A DNA stretch of 35,254 nt. Source: Pelatocladus maniniholoensis HA4357-MV3 (GTDB lineage: Bacteria > Cyanobacteriota > Cyanobacteriia > Cyanobacteriales > Nostocaceae). The stretch is taken from contig JAHHHW010000136.1 in the NCBI GenBank assembly GCA_019359115.1, positions 1 to 35,254 on the forward strand, in the 5' to 3' direction. The notes under the pieces were generated by a model that was not told the origin of the DNA, searched no databases, and saw nothing but the letters and a program-made list of their open reading frames with translations. The translations under genes and the position numbers were made by a program. Below, one piece after another: positions 1 to 8,278 of the stretch; position 1 is the first letter of the stretch, and each line of letters opens with the position of its first letter.

Positions 1-170
1 CGTAAATTGGCTTAGTGACAGATTCCGAAGCATTTTTTGAACAAAAGTAAGCGCGATTTTGACACCTGAATTGGTAGTTGTTTTGAGCGTTTAGGCGACG
101 TTTGACGGTCGCAGCGAGAGTTTTACTGTGTCCGCAGAATCTCAGTTGGCTTTAGCCCTGAGAGTGTCAA
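1..170 (+). mobile_element. Probable IS200/IS605 (TnpB-type) 3'-end remnant
   Basis: No intact reading frame is present. At 140-166 there is a hairpin, CTCAG-TT-GGC with loop TTTA and GCC-CT-GAG, followed directly by AGTGTCAA. As I remember them, many cyanobacterial tnpB genes end with a short hairpin and GAGTGTCAA at the right end, where the guide (omega/re) RNA scaffold lies. Plus-strand frame 1 gives only short stretches between stops, so any tnpB coding part is decayed or lies left of the window. The assignment rests on recall of the pattern rather than on a visible protein; it could be an unrelated palindromic repeat. Confidence 0.3.
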
Positions 171-397
171 AACAGAAATTGCATGAAGTTTTTCCGGCGA
201 TTTCCCCACAAAGTCAATACTCTACCCTAATCCCCCTTAAAAAGGGGAATTTAGGGGAATCTTAAACTCTTTGATACATCACTAAGGACTTTTAAAACAT
301 CCTCTAAGAGTATTTTTAACTTTTGATTAATTCAGAGACGTAATAAACAGCACGTATCTACAACTATAAACCACTAATCATCAACGATTAACTAGAT
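171..397. other. Non-coding spacer
   Basis: No gene is visible. At about 229-260 there is a common cyanobacterial G/C-run motif (CCCCCTTAAAAAGGGG followed by AATTTAGGGG) that can fold into a short hairpin. It lies about 140 bases downstream of the DUF2294 gene, which reads leftward, so it could help terminate that transcript, but there is no clear T-run on that strand. Confidence 0.4.
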
Positions 398-820
398 TTA
401 AAATGCATTGCTATTCGAACCAGCTACTTTTTTCTTATGAGCTTTGGGAATAGCTTGGGGATTGCGAACTTCTGGCAAATGTTCTATAAAAACAATCATA
501 CCAGTTCGACCAGTTGTTAAATTTGTGTGGGTAATTAGGTCTAAAACGGGTTTACCAATCACTTCCTCAATCAAATCTTGAATCTGCGGAATGATAATTC
601 TGTTTATATCGATTCTTACTTGTTCAGCCAGGATATCAGAACCACATTTAATCAAAACTTGCTCAATTTTACTCACAGCATTTTCTAGGGTAATTGCTAA
701 TTCTCCATGAAAAAAATGACAATTAATTTTACTTGGACGTAACCCAAGTTCAACATTATACAGAGAACGAATACGGTTGGAAATTTCTCTCTCTAATTGT
801 CCAATAGTAGGTACTGACAT
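398..820 (-). CDS. DUF2294 family protein
   Basis: A 140-residue soluble protein with no signal peptide or membrane segment. It matches the DUF2294 pattern: an N-terminal helix (QLEREISNRIRSLY), a central stretch with the E-N-A-V-S-K-I-E-Q motif (family members usually have LT..E..L here), a conserved V-R-I-D helix, and a C-terminal strand (GMIVFIEHLP). The molecular role of the family is not established. The ATG start is preceded by AGGA about 8 bases upstream, a usable ribosome-binding site. The C-terminus is Lys-rich (AHKKK) and then polar. It stands alone: the upstream side is a repeat-filled spacer and the downstream side has no gene within the window. Confidence 0.75.
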   Translation of the reverse strand: MSVPTIGQLEREISNRIRSLYNVELGLRPSKINCHFFHGELAITLENAVSKIEQVLIKCGSDILAEQVRIDINRIIIPQIQDLIEEVIGKPVLDLITHTNLTTGRTGMIVFIEHLPEVRNPQAIPKAHKKKVAGSNSNAF

Positions 821-954
821 CTTAATTTCCTATATTAGAAAAGCCTAAACATCAAACATAACTACCAAAATCTGGATACAGATATTGCCTGATAATATTA
901 CTTTTGTTCTAGACTGTTGGTAGATGTCATAAAAAAGGCAACTCATACTTAACT

Positions 955-1038
955 ACATTAATTTTGAGGGATTATAGATCCCCAACTTCTTTAAAGAAAT
1001 TGGGGATCTTAACACCCGCAACTCATCAAAATTAATGT
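955..1038. repeat. Small palindromic dispersed repeat (copy 1) with 13-bp inverted ends
   Basis: The ends are a perfect 13-bp inverted repeat (ACATTAATTTTGA at 955-967, TCAAAATTAATGT at 1026-1038). The centre is a long hairpin, GATCCCCAA ... TTGGGGATC around CTTCTTTAAAGAA. A diverged second copy, sharing GGGATTATAG, the CTTCTTTAA core, TTGGGGAT and TCATCAAAA, is at 31388-31455. No coding potential. Most likely a non-autonomous miniature element; it could also act as a transcription terminator. Confidence 0.7.
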
Positions 1039-1085
1039 GTTGAAGTACTAGTACTGTATCAAGTTTAAATTGATGGATAAGAAAA

Positions 1086-1268
1086 TTCGTAGTAAGGACT
1101 TAATACCATTTCTTTATGAAGACGCATATAAAGAACCCCACCGCCTGCGGAAAAACCCACCTCTGAGGGGGATCGGAGGTTGGGAGGGGTCAAAATAATG
1201 TGCAGCTTCACAGAAAATTGGTATAAGTCCTTATTTTTTAAGCACGCGCATTGCTTACTACAAACGCT
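1086..1268. repeat. Dispersed repeat (GTAGTAAGGACTT family), interrupted copy
   Basis: The left half at 1086-1103 and right half at 1224-1268 together reconstitute the repeat seen uninterrupted at 32665-32720 (TTCGTAGTAAGGACTT, GTCCTTATTTTTTAAGCAC, TTGCTTACTACAAAC). A more diverged copy is at 13236-13289. The intact copy is a large imperfect palindrome (GTAGTAAG ... CTTACTAC). Here it is split by 120 bp with its own inverted ends, listed separately. Confidence 0.75.
1104..1223. mobile_element. 120-bp MITE-like insertion inside a dispersed repeat
   Basis: Begins TACCATTTCTTTATGAAG and ends CTTCACAGAAAATTGGTA, which are imperfect terminal inverted repeats of each other. It is flanked on both sides by TAA (1101-1103 and 1224-1226), consistent with a 3-bp target duplication. 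Removing it restores the surrounding repeat almost exactly as found at 32665-32720. It contains no gene, only GC-rich hairpin-forming sequence in the middle. It would be moved in trans by an unidentified transposase. Confidence 0.7.
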
Positions 1269-1665
1269 TAATTCAAACTTGACATTGTAATAAGGAAAAC
1301 ATTCAGCCGATTTTCATATTGAAATAGATAATAAGTATTAATAGTTTTGGTGAATACGAAGACCTATGGATTCTTAGTTACACAACACTTAATACCGTAG
1401 CATTTGTTATAAATAAAGTGCTATGGTATCTAAATATTCATCACAAAAACCATTAAATCAGCAAAATTGCAGAGTATAGGTATAAAAATAAATATATAAA
1501 AGCAGCAATTTCCCGTGAATTTGGAAGCAGATAGAATACATCATAGTCTTTTTCTCTGCGTATAATTTTATGAAAGCAGGTATTATAAAGTACAAAAAAA
1601 TACTATTGATTTTTTCCTTTTGCCTTCACAAAAAAAGTAAATATTACCAATTGTTAGTGACTAAT
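1269..1665. other. AT-rich spacer with an 11-bp inverted repeat
   Basis: No gene is visible. ATACCGTAGCA (1392-1402) and TGCTATGGTAT (1419-1429) form a stem with one mismatch and a 16-nt AT-rich loop. It lies about 240 bases downstream of the uracil phosphoribosyltransferase gene, which reads leftward, so it may be a 3' structure of that operon or another small repeat. The rest is low-complexity A/T. Confidence 0.45.
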
Positions 1666-2301
1666 CTACTTGGTTCCAAATAATCTATCTCCGGCATCTC
1701 CTAATCCAGGAATAATGTAGCCATGATTATCCAACTTTTCATCTATAGCCGCAGTATATATAGGGACATCAGGGTGTACTTCGGTGAAATGTTCGATTCC
1801 TTCAGGTGCAGCAAGCAAGCAAACAAACTTGAGCGATCGCGGATTGGTTGATTTGAGTCTTTCTACTGCTGCGACAGCAGAATTACCAGTAGCCAGCATC
1901 GGATCGACTATCAGTACATCTCGCTTTTCTATGTCGTGGGGAACTTTGAAATAATACTCTACAGGAATCAAGGTCTTGGGATCACGGTATAAACCAATAT
2001 GTCCCACTCGTGCGGATGGTATCAGTTCTAGCATTCCGTCTAAAATTCCTTGTCCTGCCCGTTGAATAGAAATGATCACCAGCTTTTTATCTGATGCAAG
2101 CACAGGTGCATTCATCTGGCCTAGAGGTGTTTGAATTAGTTCATAGTTGAGCTTTAAGTCTCGCGTTACCTCATATACCAACAACATACTAATTTCTTTC
2201 AATAGAAAGCGAAATTGCGCCGTACTAGTTTCAACCTTACGCATCAGCGTTAGTTTGTGGTGAATTAATGGATGCTCAATTAGTATTACTTGATTTCCCA
2301 T
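1666..2301 (-). CDS. upp: Uracil phosphoribosyltransferase (URC6-like position)
   Basis: Transfers a ribose phosphate from PRPP to uracil, giving UMP. With the ATG at 2301 the protein is 211 residues, the usual length for this family, and starts [11 protein letters not shown]. The PRPP-binding loop DPMLATGNS is at residues 133-141 and the uracil-binding end [17 protein letters not shown] at 194-210. The frame is open for 39 codons further upstream, but those codons are read from heptanucleotide repeats ([11 protein letters not shown]) and are not part of the enzyme. It is the last gene of a minus-strand operon behind URC4 and URC1 homologues, which implies a role in uracil catabolism through a nucleotide intermediate as well as salvage. 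Confidence 0.95.
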   Translation of the reverse strand: MGNQVILIEHPLIHHKLTLMRKVETSTAQFRFLLKEISMLLVYEVTRDLKLNYELIQTPLGQMNAPVLASDKKLVIISIQRAGQGILDGMLELIPSARVGHIGLYRDPKTLIPVEYYFKVPHDIEKRDVLIVDPMLATGNSAVAAVERLKSTNPRSLKFVCLLAAPEGIEHFTEVHPDVPIYTAAIDEKLDNHGYIIPGLGDAGDRLFGTK

Positions 2302-2456
2302 ATTAGTGATTGGGGATTGGGGATTAGGCATGAATGAGTTAACAGTGATCAGTTTAATTTGATAACTGATAACTGATAACTGATAACTGATAACTGAATT
2401 TTGGGGATTGAGAAACAACCACCAACTAATGACTAATGACTAATGACTAATGACAG
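2302..2456. repeat. STRR heptanucleotide tandem repeats
   Basis: Three different 7-nt units occur in series in the spacer between the phosphoribosyltransferase and URC4 genes: TGGGGAT (about 2309-2325), GATAACT repeated about five times (about 2359-2396), and AATGACT repeated about four times (about 2427-2454). Such short tandemly repeated repetitive sequences are a known hallmark of heterocystous cyanobacteria. They artificially lengthen the upstream frame of the downstream gene. Confidence 0.85.
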
Positions 2457-3740
2457 CTAAAATACTGTGCCATCACTTTCTATCTGTATAGGAGGAATAC
2501 CACCTGTGCGGAGTTGAGCAGCTATTTTTCGTCCAGCTGTCCAGGTTCCTCCTTGCAAAATTTTTACCAATGGTAATTCCTCATTACTCATGCCTAACTT
2601 TGCTCGCACTGTGGTAGCAATTTGATCTAGGAGAATGACAGTCAAAGCACGCCATTCAACGATAACTTCAGACGCCACAGATTGAGGTTCACAAAAAATG
2701 TCTAGATGTTTACCCTTGATCAGTCCCAAGTCTAGACATAAGCCGCCATTGCGATATTCTGGTAATCCAGTCAGAGCATCTAAATTTATTATTTCTATAC
2801 CCAATTCTTGGAGAGGCTCAAGTAGAGAATAACTCAGCCACTGAGATAGTTTGTGAAAAGGTATCAAACCATCATCAGTAACGGCTGGATGAAACCAAAC
2901 ATCTCCCAGATTTGACCCATAAATTTCTAAGCGTCCGGGCCAAATGTCACTTAGTCCTTGCAAAACAGCATTTAATACAGTTGCGGCTGCTAGCTGGTGA
3001 TTTTTTACTTTTGTCAAAAGATAATTTACTAGATTGCCTGGGCGGGGATTTTGTTCCCCAAACATCTGAGGCGAAGCTAGCAGCACTTGACCTAATTTTT
3101 GTAATAATTGCGATCGCCCTGCAATTCCCAACAAAGGATTATCTGCGGTGACACCAAATCCATCAGCTAGTTTTTGTTCTGTTAATTGTTGCAATATGAG
3201 GGCATCTGCTTGTAAAGGTTGATGGCGATCGCTCGCAAAAAGCCCTTGACAAAACATTTGGTAACTAGCAACTGCCAAACCTTCAGAACGCCTAAAACTC
3301 AACTGAGTTTCTTCTTCATAAAAATGCCAGCGATTGCCAGCACCAGCATCCAATAACACACTAATTATTGCTAAATCAAACTTAGCAGCAGCTTTCTCGA
3401 TAGGCGCCATTTGAGCTAACTTCTCATCCAACTTAGCCAACCGTGGTACGCCACCAACTTCAAAATGTCGCCAACGACTATGAAACGGGATTTGTAAATC
3501 AGGATATTGCTCCGGTATCACTTCAATCACATAATCTGCTACTCGTTCCAACTGATCTAAATCGCAAGCAAAATGATGAGACTCGCCTGCAACAACCATT
3601 GTAAATATTTCTTGACAACGCTCTCGAATCGCAATCGGCGATCGCAAATAAGCAACCACCTCAGTTTCTGTCCTTAACGTTGGACTCTTACCCTGAATCG
3701 CTTGCGCCTCTATAGCGTCCTTGGCGGTTTCTATTTCCAT
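2457..3740 (-). CDS. URC4/Urg3 family protein (DUF1688), uracil catabolism
   Basis: A 427-residue soluble protein of the DUF1688/URC4 family. In the yeast URC pathway URC4 is needed for uracil degradation, but its exact reaction is not settled. Recognisable family features are the early L-R-S-P-I-A-I-R-E-R segment, F-H-S-R-W-R-H-F-E-V-G-G, the D-A-G-A-G-N-R-W stretch, R-R-S-E-G-L-A-V-A-S, R-P-G-N-L-V-N-Y-L and the C-terminal L-Q-G-G-T-W-T-A-G-R-K-I-A. The ATG at 3740 has GGAG 12 bases upstream and is preferred over a GTG nine codons earlier. It lies between URC1-like and upp genes, all on the minus strand, which supports the assignment strongly. Confidence 0.88.
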   Translation of the reverse strand: MEIETAKDAIEAQAIQGKSPTLRTETEVVAYLRSPIAIRERCQEIFTMVVAGESHHFACDLDQLERVADYVIEVIPEQYPDLQIPFHSRWRHFEVGGVPRLAKLDEKLAQMAPIEKAAAKFDLAIISVLLDAGAGNRWHFYEEETQLSFRRSEGLAVASYQMFCQGLFASDRHQPLQADALILQQLTEQKLADGFGVTADNPLLGIAGRSQLLQKLGQVLLASPQMFGEQNPRPGNLVNYLLTKVKNHQLAAATVLNAVLQGLSDIWPGRLEIYGSNLGDVWFHPAVTDDGLIPFHKLSQWLSYSLLEPLQELGIEIINLDALTGLPEYRNGGLCLDLGLIKGKHLDIFCEPQSVASEVIVEWRALTVILLDQIATTVRAKLGMSNEELPLVKILQGGTWTAGRKIAAQLRTGGIPPIQIESDGTVF

Positions 3741-3847
3741 GTTTCCAACTTTCTCCAACCGACACACCCCAAATTTTGGTATTGGATAATTGGTAATTGG
3801 TAACAGTTTTTCCCATTACCCATTAGCCATCACCAATTACCATTGAC

Positions 3848-5113
3848 TTAATCTGTTAAAGAACGCCCTTTTACCTCCGCTAAATCATCTATTTCCAACA
3901 CTTTGCCTGTGGTATAATAGCCAGCAGCTTTTTTAGCTTCAATTTCGACACGGGCATCTTGGGGAACTAACTCTTCGGGAATTGGTATGCGTTCCCCAAT
4001 TTCGATCCCAGCAGTCGTGATGGCATTGTATTTCATGTTACTCATCGATACCATGCGATCTATGCGCGTAACTCCCAACCAATGTAAAACATCTGGCATT
4101 AACTCCTGAAAACGCATGTCTTGCACACCCGCGACACATTCAGTACGAGCAAAATAGGCATCAGCGCGATCGCCTCCTTCTTGTCGCTTGCGGGCGTTGT
4201 AAACCAAGAATTTCGTTACCTCTCCCAAAGCGCGTCCTTCTTTGCGACAGTAAATAATTATCCCAACACCGCCTTCTTGTGCGGTTTGCACACAAACTTC
4301 TATGCCATGTACCAGATAGGGGCGACAGGTGCAGATATCGGACCCAAAAACATCAGAACCATTGCACTCATCATGTACTCGTACTGCTAAAGGTTTACTA
4401 GGGTCGTTAATTGCTGCTACATCCCCAACAATATAAACCGTGACACCCCCAATTGGCGGTAAAAATACCTCCAAATCAGTTCGCGTCACTAGTTCCGGGA
4501 ACATACCTCCAGTTTGTTCAAACAAAGCACGCCGTAATTCACCCTCACTAATTTGAAAACGTTTGGCAACTCCTGGTAAATACCAAACTGGCTCAATCGC
4601 AGCTTTGGTAACAACCAAATCGCCGCCTGGTTTCATAATCTTGCCATCGATCGCCAAGCGTCCTTTAGTCACAGCCTCTAACAATTCGGGCATATTGATG
4701 TGGGCTTTGGTAATCGCAATCGTGGGGCGAATATCATACCCTTGTCCGTAGTAAGGTGCGAATACTTCACCCACAATAGCCCCAAAAGGATCGAGGGAGA
4801 CAATTTTCTCAGGATCAAACCAACCCAGATGTGGTCCGATATGTTCAATTGGAGAAGTATTAGTGAGATCTGCTCTGTGATCTGACTGTAATGCACCACT
4901 TGCCACTGCTAAGGCACGATAAATCGCATAACTGCCAGAATGAGTACCAATCACATTACGATGTGCTTGCTTTGTCAAAGTGGCAATCACCGGACCCCGT
5001 TCCATCGGGTCGCTTGCTCCCCATTTGATAGGAATTGGTTTGGGACCAAAGCGACTGGGATGAGAAGTTAGAACTATATGCCTGGAAACACTGTTTTGGT
5101 TTGGCATAGTCAT
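3848..5113 (-). CDS. GTP cyclohydrolase II family protein, URC1-like
   Basis: A 421-residue protein, about twice the length of a RibA enzyme. The C-terminal half has the GTP cyclohydrolase II fold: three zinc-ligand cysteines spaced as in RibA (C250, C261, C263 in DECNGSDVFGSDICTC), the loop Y-C-R-K-E-G-R-A-L-G, and D-M-R as in the RibA active site. The RibA T-N-N-P-K segment is replaced by S-M-S-N-M-K-Y-N. An extra N-terminal region of about 200 residues is typical of the URC1 branch. URC1 of yeast resembles GTP cyclohydrolase II but acts in uracil catabolism rather than riboflavin synthesis. Being first in an operon with URC4 and upp makes that role much more likely here. No obvious promoter was resolved. 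Confidence 0.88.
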   Translation of the reverse strand: MTMPNQNSVSRHIVLTSHPSRFGPKPIPIKWGASDPMERGPVIATLTKQAHRNVIGTHSGSYAIYRALAVASGALQSDHRADLTNTSPIEHIGPHLGWFDPEKIVSLDPFGAIVGEVFAPYYGQGYDIRPTIAITKAHINMPELLEAVTKGRLAIDGKIMKPGGDLVVTKAAIEPVWYLPGVAKRFQISEGELRRALFEQTGGMFPELVTRTDLEVFLPPIGGVTVYIVGDVAAINDPSKPLAVRVHDECNGSDVFGSDICTCRPYLVHGIEVCVQTAQEGGVGIIIYCRKEGRALGEVTKFLVYNARKRQEGGDRADAYFARTECVAGVQDMRFQELMPDVLHWLGVTRIDRMVSMSNMKYNAITTAGIEIGERIPIPEELVPQDARVEIEAKKAAGYYTTGKVLEIDDLAEVKGRSLTD

Positions 5114-5377
5114 TTATTTTTTCTTGGGATACTTCTTATTAGTCACTAGCCAGCAGTCAAACGTCAATAGTTGATGGCTACATGTTCTTTGACAATTCTT
5201 CTCATGCTTCATACTCCGGATTGTTATATATCGTATTACAGGCTACAACAAATCACACATTGATTGCTTTAACTTGCAATTTATAAGGTGAATTTTAAAA
5301 GGTCGATTAAGAAGTTACTTTTGAGAACATTTTGTGCGAAATTTGATCCAAAGATACTATACTCTCACGTCAAATTC

Positions 5378-5848
5378 ATGGATTCTTTATTTGTCAATTC
5401 CTTACTTGAAGACTTGAAAAATTCTGATGAAAAAGTCCGCGAACAAGCGACAAAAAAGCTTTGGCGCATCTGGTATCAACAAAAGGGAATATATGGCTTA
5501 GAAATCATTGAACGCAGCCAGAAATTACTAGATTTAGGGCAAACTAGCAAAGCTGAAGCAGTCTTGACTGAGTTAATTAATGAACAACCAGACTTTGCTG
5601 AAGCTTGGAATCGTCGTGCTTTTCTTTACTACACTACTAGCCAGTATGAAAAATCTTTGGCTGATTGCCTAATGACTATTCAGATTAATCCAGTTCATTT
5701 TGGCGCACTCCATGGGATGGGCTTAAGTTATGCAGCTTTAGGAGAATACGTAAAAGCGATCGCAGCTTTTAAACGCGCCCTAGAAATTCAACCTTACTCT
5801 GTGATCAATCAAAAATTAATTCTCGAATGTTCATTTCGTTTAAGTTAA
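5378..5848 (+). CDS. Tetratricopeptide (TPR) repeat protein
   Basis: A 156-residue protein if it starts at the ATG at 5378 (MDSLFVNSLL); the frame is open 30 codons further to a GTG at 5288, and that N-terminus would be basic and hydrophobic. The first part (SDEKVREQATKKLWRIW) is a charged helix. About three TPR units follow: LLDLGQTSKAEAVLTELI, PDFAEAWNRRAFLYYTTSQY and VHFGALHGMGLSYAALGEY, with the A-F-K-R-A-L-E-I-Q-P end typical of TPRs. It is a protein-protein interaction module with no enzymatic signature. It stands alone, 260 bases from the divergent URC operon, and its partner is unknown. Confidence 0.8.
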   Translation: MDSLFVNSLLEDLKNSDEKVREQATKKLWRIWYQQKGIYGLEIIERSQKLLDLGQTSKAEAVLTELINEQPDFAEAWNRRAFLYYTTSQYEKSLADCLMTIQINPVHFGALHGMGLSYAALGEYVKAIAAFKRALEIQPYSVINQKLILECSFRLS

Positions 5849-6194
5849 AACACAAAAAATAAAGAATAATATTTTGTATTAAATTTGACCAAAGACTAAA
5901 AAATAATATTTAAAGTCTCAATTGGTGCAAATAATCATCCAGCATGGCTTATTTGTTATTGATACCAGTAATAACTTTACTTGTGTCAATAACAACCAGT
6001 AGCCAGGAATAAATTTTTTGAGCCAGTTCTTAACATTAGAAAGCTGGAAGGATGTGACAATTGACATCAATGTAAACTTTTTTTGCTAGCTTTATAAAAG
6101 CTAATTAATTTGGATAAAAACTTTTGATTGCTTGTACTGTAGTTTTTTAGACAACCAGAATTTGTGCGATCGCATCGCTAATCCTATCATACTC
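5849..6194. other. AT-rich spacer, probable promoter region of the oxidase gene
   Basis: No gene is visible. TTGACA at 6061-6066 resembles a -35 box, and TAGCTT/TATAAA follow at 6086-6098, but the spacing is 19 or 26 bases, so this is a weak promoter candidate. The sequence is otherwise A/T-rich without strong repeats. Confidence 0.3.
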
Positions 6195-7547
6195 ATGACA
6201 ACATATAAAAAACTCTACAGTTTAGAAACCCTAATTAATTCTCTACCAGGAATCGAAATCATCACCGATTCCTCTCAAGTAGCAAAATTATCCCAGGATT
6301 ATCATACCTTCAGCCCAGTTCTGGTTCCCAAACTAGCGGGAAAAGTCGGGGATATAGTTATACGCCCTGCGAATGAACAAGAAGTATTAAAAATTGCAGG
6401 TACTTGCGTCAAACATCGAGTTCCTGTGACAGTACGGGGTGCAGGAACCGGAAATTATGGGCAATGTGTACCTTTGCATGGTGGCGTCATACTTGATATG
6501 ACGCGGATGCAGGAGATTTGCTGGATCAAACCAGGAGTAGCGCGAACAGAAGCAGGGGTGAAACTAGCGGCACTAGATAAAAAAACACGGGAAATTGGTT
6601 GGGAAATACGGATGGCACCCTCTACCTACCGCACAGCAACAATTGCTGGCTTTGTGGCTGGTGGTAGTGGGGGAATTGGCTCAATACAGTACGGATTTTT
6701 AGGCGATCGCGGTAATCTTTTGGCACTAAAAGTCGTCACCTTAGAAGATGAACCACGTGTAATTGAACTACGCGGCGACGACGTTCAAAAAGTTAACCAT
6801 GCTTGGGGAATTAACGGTATTATCACTGAAGTAGAACTTCCTCTCAGTCCTTCCTATCCTTGGGCAGAAGTAATTATTACCTTCCCAGAATTTATGGCAG
6901 CAGCCAGATTTGGACAAGCGATCGCGGATGCTGATGGCATGATCAAAAAAGAAATTGCCGTCTTTGCATCCCCCATCCCCCAATACTTTACGCCATTGCG
7001 GCAATATATTCCCGATGGTACTCACGCTGCTTTGTTGTTAATTGCGGAATCAAGTTTAGAGTTTTTGCCTGGATTGGTGCAGCAACATGGTGGCAATATT
7101 ACATATCAAAAAACAGTACAAGAAGCTGGCAAAGGTGCAAACTTATTAGAATTCACTTGGAATCACACCACTCTCCACGCCCGCAGTCTTGATACTTCGA
7201 TCACCTATTTACAAAGTCTCTTCCCAGCAGATAAAAACCTCAAATTATTAGAGCAGATGTATCATTACTACGGGGATGAAGTCATGATGCATGTAGAATT
7301 CGTTCGTGCCAATGGTGCAACAACTCCCGCCGCCTTACAACTTGTACGCTACACCACCGAGGAGCGCCTGAACGAGATCATCCGCCATCACGAAGAACAG
7401 GGTATATTTATTGCCAATCCTCACACTTACATTATTGAAGATGGTGGCAGAAAAGTTATCGATCCAGAACAGTTGCGATTTAAGGAAATGGTAGATCCCT
7501 ATGGGTTGATGAATCCTGGTAAGAGTAGAGAAATTGGGGGAGTTTGA
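6195..7547 (+). CDS. FAD-linked oxidase (GlcD/PCMH-type FAD-binding)
   Basis: A 450-residue flavoprotein. The N-terminal half carries the PCMH-type FAD-binding pattern: I-R-P-A-N-E-Q-E-V for the first strand, V-R-G-A-G-T-G-N-Y-G for the pyrophosphate loop, and TIAGFVAGGSGGIGSIQYG for the second FAD contact. The C-terminus ends with DPYGLMNPGK, the usual end of GlcD/D-lactate dehydrogenase-like enzymes. It should oxidise a 2-hydroxy acid or similar substrate, but the substrate cannot be read from sequence. The ATG at 6195 is preferred over an upstream TTG at 6132 because family homology begins near MTTYKKLYSLETL. GTGGGGA-type repeats follow the stop codon, then the rtcA remnant. Confidence 0.85.
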   Translation: MTTYKKLYSLETLINSLPGIEIITDSSQVAKLSQDYHTFSPVLVPKLAGKVGDIVIRPANEQEVLKIAGTCVKHRVPVTVRGAGTGNYGQCVPLHGGVILDMTRMQEICWIKPGVARTEAGVKLAALDKKTREIGWEIRMAPSTYRTATIAGFVAGGSGGIGSIQYGFLGDRGNLLALKVVTLEDEPRVIELRGDDVQKVNHAWGINGIITEVELPLSPSYPWAEVIITFPEFMAAARFGQAIADADGMIKKEIAVFASPIPQYFTPLRQYIPDGTHAALLLIAESSLEFLPGLVQQHGGNITYQKTVQEAGKGANLLEFTWNHTTLHARSLDTSITYLQSLFPADKNLKLLEQMYHYYGDEVMMHVEFVRANGATTPAALQLVRYTTEERLNEIIRHHEEQGIFIANPHTYIIEDGGRKVIDPEQLRFKEMVDPYGLMNPGKSREIGGV

Positions 7548-7636
7548 GGAGATGGGAAGTGTGGGGAGTGTGGGGAGATGAGGAGACAACCAACTACCTT
7601 ATTAAGTACCATTACAAAATTAATTACACGTTCTCT

Positions 7637-8278
7637 ATGACATACATTGAACAAGTATATCTGCCCATACTCAAACAGATGGGTGTGGAAGTAGATGTGA
7701 AATTGGGTGCTTGGGGTTGGTATCCCCAAGGCGGAGGTGTGGTGAATTTTCTAGTAAGTGGTGGTAGAAGACTTGCTGGAATAAATTTGGTAAAACGTGG
7801 TGATTTGCAACAGGTGCGGGGGTTAGCGATCGCCACAGAATTAGCTGCTCATATTCCCCAACGCATAGCCAATCGTACCGAGAATTTATTACGAGAAGCA
7901 GGATTGAAACATACAATCAAGCTTGTACGAGAAAAAGGTGTTGCACCGGGGGCTGCTTGATTTATAACTGCTGAATATGAAAATAGCCTCGCTGGGTTTA
8001 GTAGCTTAGGACGTTTGAGCTTACCAGCAGAAAAAGTTGCCCAGATCGCTTGTGAGGAACTACTGAAATTTCATCAAACTGGTGCAGCAGTGGATGAACA
8101 TTTAGCAGATCAATTATTATTACCTGCTGCTTTGGTGTCAAATCAAAGTGAGTATCAGGTAGCGGAAGTTAGTACACACTTAACAACGAATGCTTGGGTT
8201 CTTGAACAATTTGGATTAGCAAAGATCAAAATCAATGCAGATCAAAAAATAGTAAAAGTGGAACCTTTGAGTTGGTGA
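7637..8278 (+). pseudogene. rtcA: RNA 3'-terminal phosphate cyclase remnant
   Basis: The reading frame matches the second half of RtcA: EQVYLPILKQMGVEVDVKLG and WGWYPQGGG, then ITAEYENSLAGFSSLGRL, and finally VSTHLTTNAWVLEQFG. RtcA (about 340 residues) cyclises the 3' phosphate of RNA with ATP. Roughly the first 130 residues, including the N-terminal part of the ATP/AMP site, are absent: upstream sequence is repeat and unrelated. The frame also contains one TGA at 7958-7960 exactly where homologues continue A-P-G-A-G into the TAEYENSLAGF stretch; the frame on both sides is the same, so this is a nonsense change and not a frameshift. The gene is therefore almost certainly dead. A sequencing error would explain the TGA but not the missing N-terminus. 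Confidence 0.88.

Noticed and set aside
2302-2418. 39-codon N-terminal extension of the phosphoribosyltransferase frame
   Set aside because: Encoded by heptanucleotide repeats; homology and normal family length begin at the ATG at 2301.
2300-2456. Heptamer repeats considered as a CRISPR array
   Set aside because: The units are only 7 nt and contiguous, with no spacers.
7958-7960. TGA in rtcA as a selenocysteine or programmed readthrough codon
   Set aside because: RtcA is not a selenoprotein family, the N-terminus is also missing, and simple decay explains both.
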